Origin: Halogranum amylolyticum
GTDB taxonomy: Archaea; Halobacteriota; Halobacteria; Halobacteriales; Haloferacaceae
Direction of reading: 5' to 3'
Assembly (NCBI RefSeq): GCF_900110465.1
Contig: NZ_FODV01000001.1
Coordinates: 1-64,000 of the forward strand
DNA length: 64,000 nt
Shown here piece by piece: positions 53,701-62,431 of this stretch (position 1 is the stretch's first letter; every line of letters begins with the position of its first letter). The notes below the pieces were generated by a model. The model was not told the DNA's origin, searched no databases, and saw only the letters and a program-made list of their open reading frames with translations. Both the position numbers and the translations under genes were made by a program.

Positions 53701-54419
53701 AGCTCGCTTTCTTGCAGGCAGTCTACAACGCACATCAGGGTCGGTACGACGAGCGTGAGTACAATCTCATCACCGACAGTATGGTTCGGCTCCGCGAGTA
53801 CGTCGGCATCGAGCCAGCGGATGTGCAGACACTCGTCGAGGACGGCGTGCTCCGACACGATGGGAACCATCCCCATCGATTGTACACGGTGTCGGCGGCG
53901 GGCCGCGAACTCATCCGTGAGGGATATCGTCAGGGGATTTCACACGGCGATGGAAAGGGCGATTTGAGCGAGTCGAGCCAGCACATCCTGATGGTTGAGA
54001 TCGGCCGACAGTATCTCGAACACGCGTTTGTCGACGCCGAGGACTCGAGCGTCATCGAGGCTGTGACGTACCATCCGACTCCCGATGGTGGTCGCTTAGA
54101 TGCGGCCGGGCTGGATGCACAAGGCGACATCGTCGTCGCACTCGAAGCCGAACGAGTGAACAACGACGCCAAAACGGGGGTTCCGGACGACTACGACAAG
54201 ATGGCTGCCTGCGAGCCCGAGGAAGCCATCTGGCTCACGATGAACCGAGCAGAGGCCCATACTGTGCTGCAGGCGCTCAACACGCCCGCCGAGGGGCCGC
54301 CTCGTGTCGAGAAGACCTACAGCGAGAGTTCACAGCCGCGGCGGTTCTCGATCGACACACCGGGCTGTACGGCCATCTATACACTCCTGTACGTTCGCGA
54401 TATGCTCCTTGAGGACTAG
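50799..54419 (+). CDS. TraD/VirD4-like coupling ATPase with C-terminal winged helix and nuclease-like domain
   Basis: A 1206-residue protein from ATG 50799 (MSHTPVDDDPAQTPQ). The N-terminal ~400 residues are acidic and resemble the N-domains of haloarchaeal conjugative ATPases. The motor domain has Walker A FGKTGSGKSTSLL near 422-435 and a Walker B-type NLFVEEAS near 690, then LARGREFSLAVTLAMQFPAQ. The C-terminal third has a CTGCRN...C motif near 910, a winged helix near 985-1035 and a PD-(D/E)xK-like stretch (GGRLDAAGLDAQGDIVVALE, then AERVN) near 1100. Coupling proteins feed DNA to a type IV channel; the extra domains are unusual. It lies 33 kb from the VirB4-like operon. Confidence 0.8.
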   Translation: MSHTPVDDDPAQTPQVPQATPAERPALKITPTDETLTLETVHTQFTTLHRLAQQTETTCVEWLLVKPDATADLEYYLSITDEAVLDRLRQFARTLFPDAYELTATTLALPTTTPQSQPTDADDRIGDADTPTLSVAGIEFHGHAERRHDWQLKLTDYADFESDHRRTRNPLATVVDAMAAAPVPMVYQVLVRPKPDWTAEAALRRDDLLAYEDTFIQRWFGSVDDRPIRERSVDELDHSHAERIAQLDAKDTRRSFDVNVRAVAIGSDDDEQPPHDAIATLEAAFSDVGTTYYTVRPHVVTGDPAHTLSEHITAQTFRSGPRGSRRLTHCLPITANHSPCLVVDPASLPSFCLVDGARLTTAGTRALDITHGEESSVPRPPLERLATYRTPGLTLGRPQTADRASETAPVALPPSLQPLHIAWFGKTGSGKSTSLLNAMLDNHAATDGVDILIDPKGGDLPIDYLRAHYARYGSLRNVYYFDCAKTLPAISFFDIREQLADGIDRTAAVEDVVDHYLDILRQVMGRERFDRAVRSPDIIRYLVKALFDPVNGHDAFGHDDLEEAAAQMHDSRDAPPVSDDGLDRMLGGITTNSKRSFDELMQGVANRIEKIPADERLGHLFNHVTVDAETDDSTHPQFDFRTIIDEDAVVIFDLGALRPEAQRVITLVLLSQLWTALKRRHRVGDDEAYPLVNLFVEEASSVAVSSLLSDLLARGREFSLAVTLAMQFPAQLQAADVGAYAELLNNVSTIVSGNVAVDERFERRFATADMDPPEVGNRLRALQRGQWLVSLPAPFAQPEPRPFVLSSQPLPPGHPEGPMPFSMREEQRVAAAIERVQSRTQSQCGLPLTHSHEPEPVPQETGSQPPHESTQSATDQSETTTTTHTSPIQSALPLTKRLPLVVDYDEAKHALICTGCRNRYAPTFEGMCDAIECCFSFDRVDRDDIPIHALNLTLSAEERTESGYSDRQLAFLQAVYNAHQGRYDEREYNLITDSMVRLREYVGIEPADVQTLVEDGVLRHDGNHPHRLYTVSAAGRELIREGYRQGISHGDGKGDLSESSQHILMVEIGRQYLEHAFVDAEDSSVIEAVTYHPTPDGGRLDAAGLDAQGDIVVALEAERVNNDAKTGVPDDYDKMAACEPEEAIWLTMNRAEAHTVLQALNTPAEGPPRVEKTYSESSQPRRFSIDTPGCTAIYTLLYVRDMLLED

Positions 54420-55584
54420 CAGCACCAACTCGACTCATCTCGGGTTACCGCTGAAACGACTGGAGTTTACTTGGTAACGACGGGTGCTGCGACTTCGAAA
54501 TGGGTCAGCCGGCGTCCGAGATTCACAACCCCTTTTGAGCGGGTAAGCGTGGTGTTAGCGCGGTCTAGGGCGTTCTCAGTCCGTGCTGGTGGTGACACAA
54601 CGACTGCACAGCTCCGGAAAGAGATGAGGCGAAAAGCGGTGCGTGGTCACTGCATCAGTACGATGGGGGCAGGTCGGCTAGGACATCCCGAGCAGGCCAT
54701 AGTGGAGTGAGACGCCTGTGTATGGGCGATTCGGCGGGACGGCGAGTGATCGAAGTTGGTGGCTGGTTCGTCGCCACAACGGCAAAACCGAGAGACGGAA
54801 CGGGGTTGTGAAAAGCCGCCGTTCGAGATGCGTTGTCGAGTGGTGACGCTGGATTCGCGTTGGCCGGCGACGCGTCTTCGCGATGTGCGTATGCCACGCT
54901 CGTGGTAGCGAGCGGCGTCTTCGAGTGGGATTTCGAGTTCTCTCCGACTGGCGCCGACCGGGATGTGTGAGCGGTCCCACCACCCCGTTTTGGACGGTTC
55001 ACAACCGCGCAAAACCCGCAGACTGCATGGGGTTGTGAAAATTTTCGAGGGGTATGAATCGACCCGACTGTGTGTCGCCGGCTACTATCATGTCCTCGCT
55101 GTGAGTGTGACTGCGCCTCTGAGTTGCACTGAGGGGTGCATCTCGAGTGTGCGACGACGCGTCCACAGCATCACGTCATCAGAGCCATCTCGCCGATATC
55201 GGGCGGTTGTGCGTGCCTGGCTGGCTCTTTCTCTGCATCGTGATTCTCACACGTGCGTTCAGTTGTCCGTTTACGCGTCCATACTCAGTGTGTCGAAACC
55301 ACTCTCTGCGATGAGCCGTGGCTGGAACCGACTCTCTGACTCACCGTTCACCCCCACTGGTGGTGTTCACACGACTGTTCTTCCGGACAGAGACGACGCT
55401 TGTGAAACCCCCGTCGAGGTCTGAAGCTCGCCGAGGTACCCTCTCCGCACCCCTGCTCACCCCGTTGCGGTTGTGAATTCACTCCGAGGAGTGCACGTCA
55501 ATTCATGGCGTGAATGACAATAAAATATAATCAATAGAAATAGTTACGAGAGTATGTGTGTTGGTAACAAATACACTGATCACG
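54420..55584. other. Candidate replication origin: non-coding region with repeated GGTTGTGAA sites
   Basis: About 1.16 kb without a credible gene, directly upstream of the primase-like gene. GGTTGTGAA occurs exactly at 54804-54812, 55031-55039 and 55469-55477 on the plus strand, and at 54522-54530 and 54998-55006 on the minus strand (TTCACAACC). A one-mismatch copy lies at 55398-55406. Most copies are preceded by G(G/C)G and followed by A or T. The last overlaps the palindrome GTGAATTCAC, and the one at 55031 abuts GAAAATTTTC. Iterated sites next to a primase gene are typical of plasmid origins; no origin function is shown. Confidence 0.55.
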
Positions 55585-56781
55585 ATGCAACCAACGCTTC
55601 CTGATACAGCCACCGTTCCTACCGCACTCCGCGATGTCGACCAGTGGGTCTGCTGGCGCACCCGCGATCGAGGTGCTGGAAAGCCCACCAAAGTCCCAAT
55701 CGACCCAGCGACGGGGTCGTTTGCGTCGACCACAGACGCCGACACGTGGGCGTCCTACGAGACGGCCTACACAGCCGCACAACAGCGTGGGGAGGCCGGC
55801 CTCGGATTTGTGTTCACCGCCGATGATGCGTTCGTCGGCGTCGACCTCGATGACTGTCGCGACCCCGAGAGCGGCACCTTCGAACCCTGGGTAGCGGAGC
55901 TCATCGGGCAACTCGACTCCTACACCGAAGTGAGCCCCTCGGGAACGGGCTGTCACGTGCTGTGTCGGGGGACGATGCCCACGAGCCGGAATCGAAGCGG
56001 CGATGTGGAGATGTACATGGAATCGCGATTCTTCACCGTCACTGGCGACCACGTCGATGGAACTCCCGCAACGGTCAACCACCGAACGGCTGTCCTCGGT
56101 GCGATCGCCACAGAATATCTCGCGGCGTCGGACACGGCGTCAACAGCGGCGTCGACAACCGAAGCGGCGGACGAGCCATCATCGACGGCGACTCCCACGC
56201 TCAGTGATGAGGAACTCCTTGAGCGAGCGAAGACGGCTGCCAACGGTGCGAAGTTCACGCGACTGTGGGGTGGCGATACGAGTCAGTATGACAGTCACTC
56301 TGAGGCCGACATGGCGCTGTGTTGCTTGCTTGCGTTCTGGAGTGGCGGGGACACACACCGGATGAATCGGCTGTTTAGTCGATCAGGGCTGTATCGGGAC
56401 AAATGGGACGAGCAACACTTCGTGGACGGCAGTACCTACGGCGAGCGGACGATCCAGCGGGCGTGTGACCGAACGACGGAGCATTATACGCCGTCGCCAT
56501 CGTCATCGGCAGCGTCAGCGACTGTGAGTTCAACACAGTCCGCATCGACACCTCGCGCGCTATCCACAGAGACGCTACACCCAGTTACTGAGAAGACACT
56601 GCACCGGCTCACGACGACTGAAGAGACACTTGAATACCTCGAAGAGCGTGTGAGTATACTCGAAGAAGAGTGTAAGATGCTTCGAGACGAACTCACAGAA
56701 GCGCGTCAGCCTGCGACGACGGACGCCCACCAGACAGATACGAGGAGCGTGTTTGCTCGGGTTGGTCGACTCTTTCGATAA
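55585..56781 (+). CDS. PrimPol-like plasmid/viral primase with C-terminal coiled coil
   Basis: A 398-residue protein from ATG 55585 (MQPTLPDTATVPTALRDVDQ). Residues ~10-165 resemble the bifunctional primase-polymerase (PrimPol/NrS-1-type) N-terminal domain. They have QWVCWRTRDRGAGKPTKVPI, the metal motif VGVDLDDC, YTEVSPSGTGCHVLCRG and a VEMYMESRFFTVTG strand. Residues ~210-300 (SEADMALCCLLAFWSGGDTH) match the helical domain that follows in phage-type primases. After a Ser/Thr linker, ~335-375 form a coiled coil (TLEYLEERVSILEEECKMLR). No helicase domain is present. Probably initiates replication of the mobile element; the repeat region upstream is its likely partner. Confidence 0.75.
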   Translation: MQPTLPDTATVPTALRDVDQWVCWRTRDRGAGKPTKVPIDPATGSFASTTDADTWASYETAYTAAQQRGEAGLGFVFTADDAFVGVDLDDCRDPESGTFEPWVAELIGQLDSYTEVSPSGTGCHVLCRGTMPTSRNRSGDVEMYMESRFFTVTGDHVDGTPATVNHRTAVLGAIATEYLAASDTASTAASTTEAADEPSSTATPTLSDEELLERAKTAANGAKFTRLWGGDTSQYDSHSEADMALCCLLAFWSGGDTHRMNRLFSRSGLYRDKWDEQHFVDGSTYGERTIQRACDRTTEHYTPSPSSSAASATVSSTQSASTPRALSTETLHPVTEKTLHRLTTTEETLEYLEERVSILEEECKMLRDELTEARQPATTDAHQTDTRSVFARVGRLFR

Positions 56782-56833
56782 GCATCCAGCGAGTGACGTC
56801 GTGCAGAAACAGCGGACAATGAACTATTCTCAG

Positions 56834-56878
56834 ATAGGCAAGTTCAGAATAGCCTCTTTTGAATTTAGCTACTCGACA
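56834..56878. repeat. Three 15-bp operator-like repeats upstream of ATPase relic 2
   Basis: ATAGGCAAGTTCAGA, ATAGCCTCTTTTGAA and TTTAGCTACTCGACA keep the period and key bases of the array at 46598-46642. Downstream, GGTGTCCGGAC is also shared between the two loci. Confidence 0.65.
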
Positions 56879-56909
56879 GTATTGTGCCGGTGTCCGGACA
56901 TCGGGCAGT

Positions 56910-57242
56910 ATGGACCAATTCGTGAATCGGGAACCAGAATTCTCGCGGCTTTGAGACTGCTACGACGCAGCTGAGGCTGACATGGGCGTCATCTTCGGTC
57001 GTCGTCGCCTCGGTAAGACCGAACTCGTTCGACAATCCCTCTCAGGCCGTGACGGTACCGTGCTGTACCAAGTGACCGAGACAACATCGAAGGTACAACT
57101 CACCGAGTCCGTTGATGTCGCGTCGGAGTCGTTTCCCGGGGTCGACCGGATCAAACAGGAGTGGGAGTCGCTTCTTGGTTACCTCGCAGAGCAAGGTGCG
57201 GTCATCATCCTTGACGAATTTTCCGCACTTCATCGACGCTGA
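56910..57242 (+). pseudogene. Archaeal ATPase relic 2 (N-terminal part)
   Basis: The second copy of the ATPase at 46674. It starts MDQFVNREPEFSRL, hits an early TGA, then continues MGVIFGRRRLGKTELVRQSL (P-loop) to EWESLLGYLAEQGAVIILDEF (Walker B) and stops. It retains the Walker B segment deleted in copy 1 but lacks the C-terminal half. Together the two relics cover most of one original gene. Confidence 0.8.
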
Positions 57243-57441
57243 TGGGAGTCTTCCCTCGATCACAGCGGGCACTTCGTCTGATGCATCACAGAGCAGGAAC
57301 ATCCTATCGTCGATTTGACCCACATTCGATCGAGGCCATGGACCCGACCGGGAAGCGATACTGATGTGTCCGAACCTGGGCGCTCGCTCTTCGCATGTTT
57401 CGGTCCGAGGAATTACACGACTATCCAGAGAACGGTGGCTC

Positions 57442-57738
57442 ATGGAGCGGACACCAGCAGCATTCGCCGACGCTCTGTCTTCGGGAGCAGCTAATCAGGT
57501 GAACCGTGCAGTAGACGAGGTCAAAAACATGGAACTCGAGGACCGAGCCGCACTGTTCGATGAGTGCTTCGAGGTGTGCAGAACGCTCTACGGAGACGGT
57601 GATGGGTACCAGCGTCAGTCAGTGATTCGCTTCGCAGCGGCACTGTATCCTCGTCTTGCGTATCGAGCGGTCGGTACAGAGTTCACTGACGACGCACTCC
57701 TCGGAGTGTACACAGTCAAAGAGACGGCCACGCAGTAG
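57442..57738 (+). CDS. Helical hypothetical protein, possibly truncated
   Basis: A 98-residue acidic helical protein from ATG 57442 (MERTPAAFADALSSGAANQV), with AVDEVKNMELEDRAALFDEC and a YGDGDGYQRQSVIRFAAALY segment. It looks like the N-terminal domain of a longer protein whose remainder is absent. Its 3' end overlaps the convergent SWIM-protein gene by 23 bases. The family is not recognised. Confidence 0.5.
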   Translation: MERTPAAFADALSSGAANQVNRAVDEVKNMELEDRAALFDECFEVCRTLYGDGDGYQRQSVIRFAAALYPRLAYRAVGTEFTDDALLGVYTVKETATQ

Positions 57739-58162
57739 AGGTGAGGCGAGTCTCGAGCCAATCGGTCACCTCCGGACGGTTGTTGGCCAGTTCGATGAGC
57801 AGATCCTGAAGTGTCTCTCGATCCGCGTTGGCGACCAGTTCCGAAATCGGTGGTCGATCGCGCACGCTCTCGGAATCACGGATGCACGTCAACAGCACAG
57901 CAACCCGGTGCTTGCAGATACCGCCGTGGTCGTAGGGACAAGAGCAGTCCGTGCCAGCGACCCCAACGTCGTCGAATTCGATGGTAACCGTGTAGGGTTG
58001 GTACTGACTCCCGTTGACGTCGGCCCGGACTGTCTCGCCGCGCCGAATCACATCACTGACCGCTCCCCGCTCGTAGTAGGACTGTCCCCGCTCGTAGGAT
58101 TTAGATCTGGATAGTTCTCTAATAGTCGCTTCGGTCAAGGTGGGCCACTCCCCACCACTCAT
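57716..58162 (-). CDS. SWIM zinc-finger protein
   Basis: A 148-residue protein with a SWIM zinc finger, C-S-C-P-Y-D-H-G-G-I-C-K-H (CxCx7CxH-type) at about residues 73-85. It is preceded by a typical N-terminal SRSKSYERGQSYYERGAVSD helix and beta strands. SWIM domains bind DNA or proteins. The C-terminal helical segment (ISELVANADRETLQDLLIEL) suggests the full-length type with HEAT-like repeats, so this copy may be shortened. The gene sits in a cluster of plasmid-type fragments. Confidence 0.75.
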   Translation of the reverse strand: MSGGEWPTLTEATIRELSRSKSYERGQSYYERGAVSDVIRRGETVRADVNGSQYQPYTVTIEFDDVGVAGTDCSCPYDHGGICKHRVAVLLTCIRDSESVRDRPPISELVANADRETLQDLLIELANNRPEVTDWLETRLTSTAWPSL

Positions 58163-58382
58163 GCGTAGGACTACTATGACTGGGTCGGAGTTATGGTCTC
58201 TGAAATGCAGGCGGACAAGACCCTCTCCCCAATGAACAATGCAAGTCGAGTAGCGTATCTGACTGTTGTTCCCGTGTCTTCGCCCACAAACGCGACGAAT
58301 CGGTGTTGGAGGTCACGGTTATCCTCCGTGACGTCCAGCAAAAAGTCCGAAGCGCATCAGCAGCCAGTTCCTCGACCTGTAA

Positions 58383-59165
58383 TCACACCGTTCGAACCAG
58401 TTGGTTTCGAATCTCCCATTGGGTCGCTGCACACGAGTCATCACAATCGGCGATGGTGGCCAATATCGGATGGTTGAGTTCGAGATCCTGATACAGATAC
58501 AGCACGAATGTCCTGTGAGTGATCTCGGAGTGTGGAAGTCGCGCTGTGGAGTCTTGGAGGAACGATTGGCGTCGTGTGAGGAACTCATCACACCGTGTGC
58601 GGTACGTGTCCAGTATTTCGTGATGAGCTTGGAGTTCAGGGAAGCTGAGCGTCTCGAACGATTCACTGTCGATCTCAGAGCGGGTTGCAGAGAGTTCCTC
58701 AACCAGGGATCTCGTCTCCGCCAACAGCGAGCGCTCCTGCTCAAGAACCTGTTTCAGCACCTTCGTTTCTGTTTTTCGACTCGTTGCTCGCGAGAGGACC
58801 GCCTGTTTCACCTCGTCGGTGAACGATCCGTTCGAGCCGGGTGCAAGTGCAAACGCGACCGGCTCAGACAGCTCTTCGCTCATCGTCGTCACCACCGACT
58901 CTGAGCGCTCCAGGTCCTGTGTACTTTCGGCGCCAATCGTCTCGTCGAAGATGGTCCGAACGGTCCGACAGGCATCGTCTTCAGCGGATGCTGTGTGACT
59001 CGCGGTGTGACCAGACGCCGTTGCGCGGGGCTGTGTCGCTGTGTGTTGTACTGTCTGCAGCGATGACACCCGCGAGAGAAACCGCTCGATGGCCGATAGT
59101 CGGTCATCAGTCGCCTGGTATTCGTCGTCCACACACTGTTGTGCGTCGGCAATGTGGTCGTTCAT
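58383..59165 (-). CDS. Haloarchaeal DUF7260-like coiled-coil protein
   Basis: A 260-residue acidic helical protein from ATG 59165 (MNDHIADAQQCVDDEYQATD). The N-terminal helix (DRLSAIERFLSRVSSLQTVQ), a Ser/Thr/Ala-rich middle and a long coiled coil (SRKTETKVLKQVLEQERSLL, then AETRSLVEELSATRSEID) match a family that is frequent on haloarchaeal plasmids and proviruses. The end is HPILATIADCDDSCAATQWE. The function is unknown. An upstream in-frame start (59228) would add 21 low-complexity residues. Confidence 0.65.
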   Translation of the reverse strand: MNDHIADAQQCVDDEYQATDDRLSAIERFLSRVSSLQTVQHTATQPRATASGHTASHTASAEDDACRTVRTIFDETIGAESTQDLERSESVVTTMSEELSEPVAFALAPGSNGSFTDEVKQAVLSRATSRKTETKVLKQVLEQERSLLAETRSLVEELSATRSEIDSESFETLSFPELQAHHEILDTYRTRCDEFLTRRQSFLQDSTARLPHSEITHRTFVLYLYQDLELNHPILATIADCDDSCAATQWEIRNQLVRTV

Positions 59166-60038
59166 GAGCGACGCCTCCCCAGCGGACTGGTGGTGCTCGC
59201 CAGCCGATCGGTGTGGGGTGTGTCCCACTTACTGTGGGAGGCGGGCCGTCCGGAAACACGATTCAGAACCGCTTGGCAGCAGGTTCTGTGGAGACCGACT
59301 TGTGGATGGTTGGCATGAGTGCTCATCTCGTGCTCACTTTATTACCAACCGATAGCAGAGTGAATCATATAAGCTTAAAGGCCAGCTATTGGGTTTCCAG
59401 AAATTATTCGTGCTTTATACCAGCATAATGGGGATTTTCATCCTCGCTCCGGAGTCCAGTGATCAGCTGCCGACGAACGTGTCAAAACACATCGTGAGAG
59501 GATGATTGGAAAGAATGGGACCGCAGCTGGTTTCAGTTGTTGATTCTTTCTCAAGGGCCCGTATCGCCGATCTCGATTCTCTAGACAGTCGACTTCTCGG
59601 CTTCTCGACGGAATTGAATCTCAATCGCCCCGTTTTCAGCAGCGACCCCAAAGGAGTTGAGAACGGTGTTTGATTCGAAATTCTCCAATTGCTTCTTTGA
59701 ACAACGGAAACGAGGGGTGTTCTCCACTCGCCGAGTACTAGAAATACTGGAAACGGTGGTGTGTCTTCGTGAACTAGACCAGTAGAAGCGCCATTGAGCA
59801 GGCCCGTCTTAGAACGTACAGTAAGTCGACGCCGACCAGAGAGTGCGTCAACCACTCGAAACCACCGCTCTTTCACTCATGACGAGGGGTATGTCTCAGA
59901 GCCAGCGAGCAGCTGTCGTGAGTACCCTTGAGTTCGGCCGCTCACACACCAGATTGCACGAGAAACGTCTCACACCTGTGTCACGCCTCGGCCAGGATCT
60001 TAGTCCCTCTCTCACCTATCACCCACCTCTCTCGACAT
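59166..60038. other. Intergenic region with decayed coding remnants
   Basis: About 870 bases. A minus-strand segment near 59583-59680 reads ENFESNTVLNSFGVAAENGA, then IEIQFRREAEKSTV and a stop, in a different frame from an upstream protein-like segment (KERWFRVVDALSGRRRLTV, about 59820-59876). These may be pieces of one frameshifted gene but were not assigned. The rest is AT-rich spacer (59340-59420). Confidence 0.35.
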
Positions 60039-60425
60039 CGACTTATCACCTACCGTCTAAACGGGAAACTCGGACCCGACGAATACGGACTCGTCACAAC
60101 CGAGCAACCCCCGATGAAGAACGGCCGTCTCCAACCGAAGATTGCGACCATCACCGAGAAGGGTGAGACACTGGCAGCAAAACTCGACGCACAAACGCCA
60201 GAGGGTGCCGCAGCACTCGTCGACGAGGTCTCGCGACTCCACCAACAGGTCGCACATCTCGAAGCACAACTCGAAAACGAGGAAGGAACAGCCCCGGCCA
60301 CGTCCGATCATGAGGAACTCGAAGAACGCATCGATACGGTGTGGAATGCGACTATCGCGATCCGTGATTACCTCATCGCAGAACACGACGCCGACCTCGA
60401 AGCATATCACCCACGGAACGAGTGA
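60039..60425 (+). pseudogene. Winged-helix protein lacking its N-terminal helices
   Basis: From about 60039 the frame reads RLITYRLNGKLGPDEYGLVT, then MKNGRLQPKIATITEKGETL, the beta-wing end of a winged-helix domain. A coiled coil (VDEVSRLHQQVAHLEAQLEN) and an acidic tail ending YHPRNE follow. The recognition helices expected before it are absent. ATG 60114 could still initiate a 103-residue remnant. Related full-length proteins occur on haloarchaeal plasmids. Confidence 0.5.
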
Positions 60426-60535
60426 CGTCCTCAGAGACGCTACTTCTCTGTTGCACTGCGTGTCCGTCGTCACCTGTGGATGTTCTCGAGACAGGGCCGT
60501 TGTCACCGTGGCCAGCCAACACGAGACCGATCTAC

Positions 60536-61830
60536 CGCCTCAGAACCAACTCACACGCTCGCTGAGGAGTTCGATGTGAGGCAAGACGAATCCTGGCTCG
60601 AGCGCGAAATAGACGATCCCCGCCAACAGCAGGAAGTTGGTTGTGACGCCTGCAGTCAGGCCCAGGATGGCGGCGCCACCCCGTGTGCTCGGAAAGGCGA
60701 CGCTGTGCGAGGACCCACCCAGCGAGAAGTGTCGCCGCCACGAGGTTCACCCACGCGTGGACCTGCGCTGCTTCGCCCAGGTTCGTATCTAAGAGGATGA
60801 GAGCAACGACGAGCAGTTGGACGCCGATGCAGACGGTGACGGCGAAGACGGCACCAAGGTACGTGGATACCCAAGGAGATCGTGGACCTGCTGCAGGCGG
60901 AACACAGCATATAGGAGTAGCGGCATCACGGGTAGGAGATACCGCACCGTGATCATTACATGCAGGGGGAGTCGCGGGAGATAGAAGAGTACGAAGAGGA
61001 CGGCGATAGCGGCGACCAGAAGGTCAGTGGCGTGGCGAGCGGAAAGTGAGCGGCGACGAGCAAGAAGGACAGACACGTCGGTGCCGCGGAGTCGCCGACT
61101 GAGTGCCCCAGGAAGTGCGATGAGCGCCGCGAAAATGGGTGCCGACTCGAGCAGTGAGAGAGTAATCGCGTGGCCCAGGTCCTTGCGGGCGACTGCCTCG
61201 ATGTAGCCCCCGCGGATGAACACGTGATAGAGACGTGTGGGTTCGAGCACGGCAGTGAATCCTGCCGAAAGCATTCGCCAGAAGCGAGCGACGGCGGCGA
61301 GTGCTGCCGCAGCCGACCGTTTGCCCACGGCTTTGAGGTTTTCTTGGAGAAATGGGTTACTCCGTGGCGATGCAGTGTCACCAGAGGGCGTTTGCGTGGG
61401 GTTACGTGGCGTTTGTGTGTCGCCGGTCGACGTCCCACCATCGGATACTGGGTTGCCAACAGGCCCGAGCAGTTCCCCCGTATATCGGGGCAACACATGT
61501 GGCGGTTTGAACGGGTTCCCTGCAATGAGCAGATTCGTAATCATGAACGGCAGCAACGAGGTAACGAACACCCCGACGAGAACCGCCAACTCACGGGGCG
61601 AATTTGAATCGGCAGTTAAGATGTCGACGCCACCGAGTGCGACGAACACACGAATGCTTCAGCAGGTTGGAGCCACGTCGCCACCCCAACGAATGCGTAG
61701 GCAAGCGCGCGAAAACGCAGTGCTGTCGTCGAGTCAGGAGTGGCGCGACTCCGATAAAACGCATAGACGACGGCGATGACAAGCGCCGCCATGTACGTAT
61801 GCCGTTTCGGAACCGTCGCCCAGAAACTCA
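60536..61830 (-). pseudogene. Polytopic membrane protein with multiple frameshifts
   Basis: The central frame encodes 286 residues with several transmembrane segments (MITNLLIAGNPFKPPHVLPR, VAAIAVLFVLFYLPRLPLHV). Upstream, another frame supplies HTYMAALVIAVVYAFYRSRA to VGVATWLQPAEAFV. Downstream, YLGAVFAVTVCIGVQLLVVA and, after a further shift, AAILGLTAGVTTNFLLLAG to LSERVSWF complete the C-terminus at 60536. At least three frameshifts separate these parts. The layout resembles haloarchaeal glycosyltransferase- or DUF2079-like membrane proteins, but no family is claimed. Confidence 0.65.
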
Positions 61831-62072
61831 CCTCTGCAGGCGTCGTTGCTGGCGTCTTGGCGTCACAGCGTCGGTGGCTTCGACTCGGTGGGTTCACCGT
61901 TCTGCTGAGTGGGCTCACGATCGGCGCGCTGGTGCTGGGACTTGGACCAGTCGGGGTCGTGCTTGGCCCCCTCACAGTTGGGCTTGGGTTTGTCGCCGGA
62001 GTGATCCCGTTTATTTACGGGGCCGTCTTTAGCCGTGAGCAGATCAGAGACGTGTCTGAGACAACTGTGTAG
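61776..62072 (+). CDS. Small membrane protein, probably 5'-truncated
   Basis: A 98-residue frame. The last ~70 residues (RWLRLGGFTVLLSGLTIGAL, then PVGVVLGPLTVGLGFVAGVI) form two or three hydrophobic helices and end VSETTV. The first ~28 residues are antisense to the membrane-protein pseudogene and are unlikely to be original. The family is not recognised. Confidence 0.4.
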   Translation: MTSAAMYVCRFGTVAQKLTSAGVVAGVLASQRRWLRLGGFTVLLSGLTIGALVLGLGPVGVVLGPLTVGLGFVAGVIPFIYGAVFSREQIRDVSETTV

Positions 62073-62431
62073 CGTTCTTACGGCGAGCGATTCCGTCTAC
62101 GTCGTCGCCGTCGGTGGTCCGCCTCGTGTTCTTTCTCATTCGTGGTTGAGGTAGAGATGGTCTGATAGGGGATGGGCTGACCCCGCTTCGACAACCTGAC
62201 AGTCTCACACGCGTATCTGCATTTGACGACAGTGATCAGCCGAAACCCGTTGGGGGGAACGCCTCCAACTGCAGTCGTGGAGAACTTCTTGTAGCGGCAT
62301 CTCTGGCAGGCCGCGTTCGTCCTCTTTGAGGGGGGTTCAGTGTGCTCGTGTCGGTGTTGTGCGTGCCGAGCAACGTACCGATACCCACATGTGTTAACAA
62401 CTCTCATAGAGATGGAGGAGAAACTGGTGGT
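62073..62431. other. Intergenic region
   Basis: About 360 bases. A minus-strand frame (62078 to ~62340) contains ACQRCRYKKFSTTAVGG and ITVVKCRYACETVRL, which could be a short zinc-ribbon protein, but no start or partner supports it. It is not called. Confidence 0.35.

Noticed and set aside
54420..55584. Protein-coding genes in the repeat-rich region upstream of the primase
   Set aside because: Open frames on both strands (for example 54963-55424) have Arg/Ser-rich, motif-free translations, and the GGTTGTGAA repeats cross all frames.
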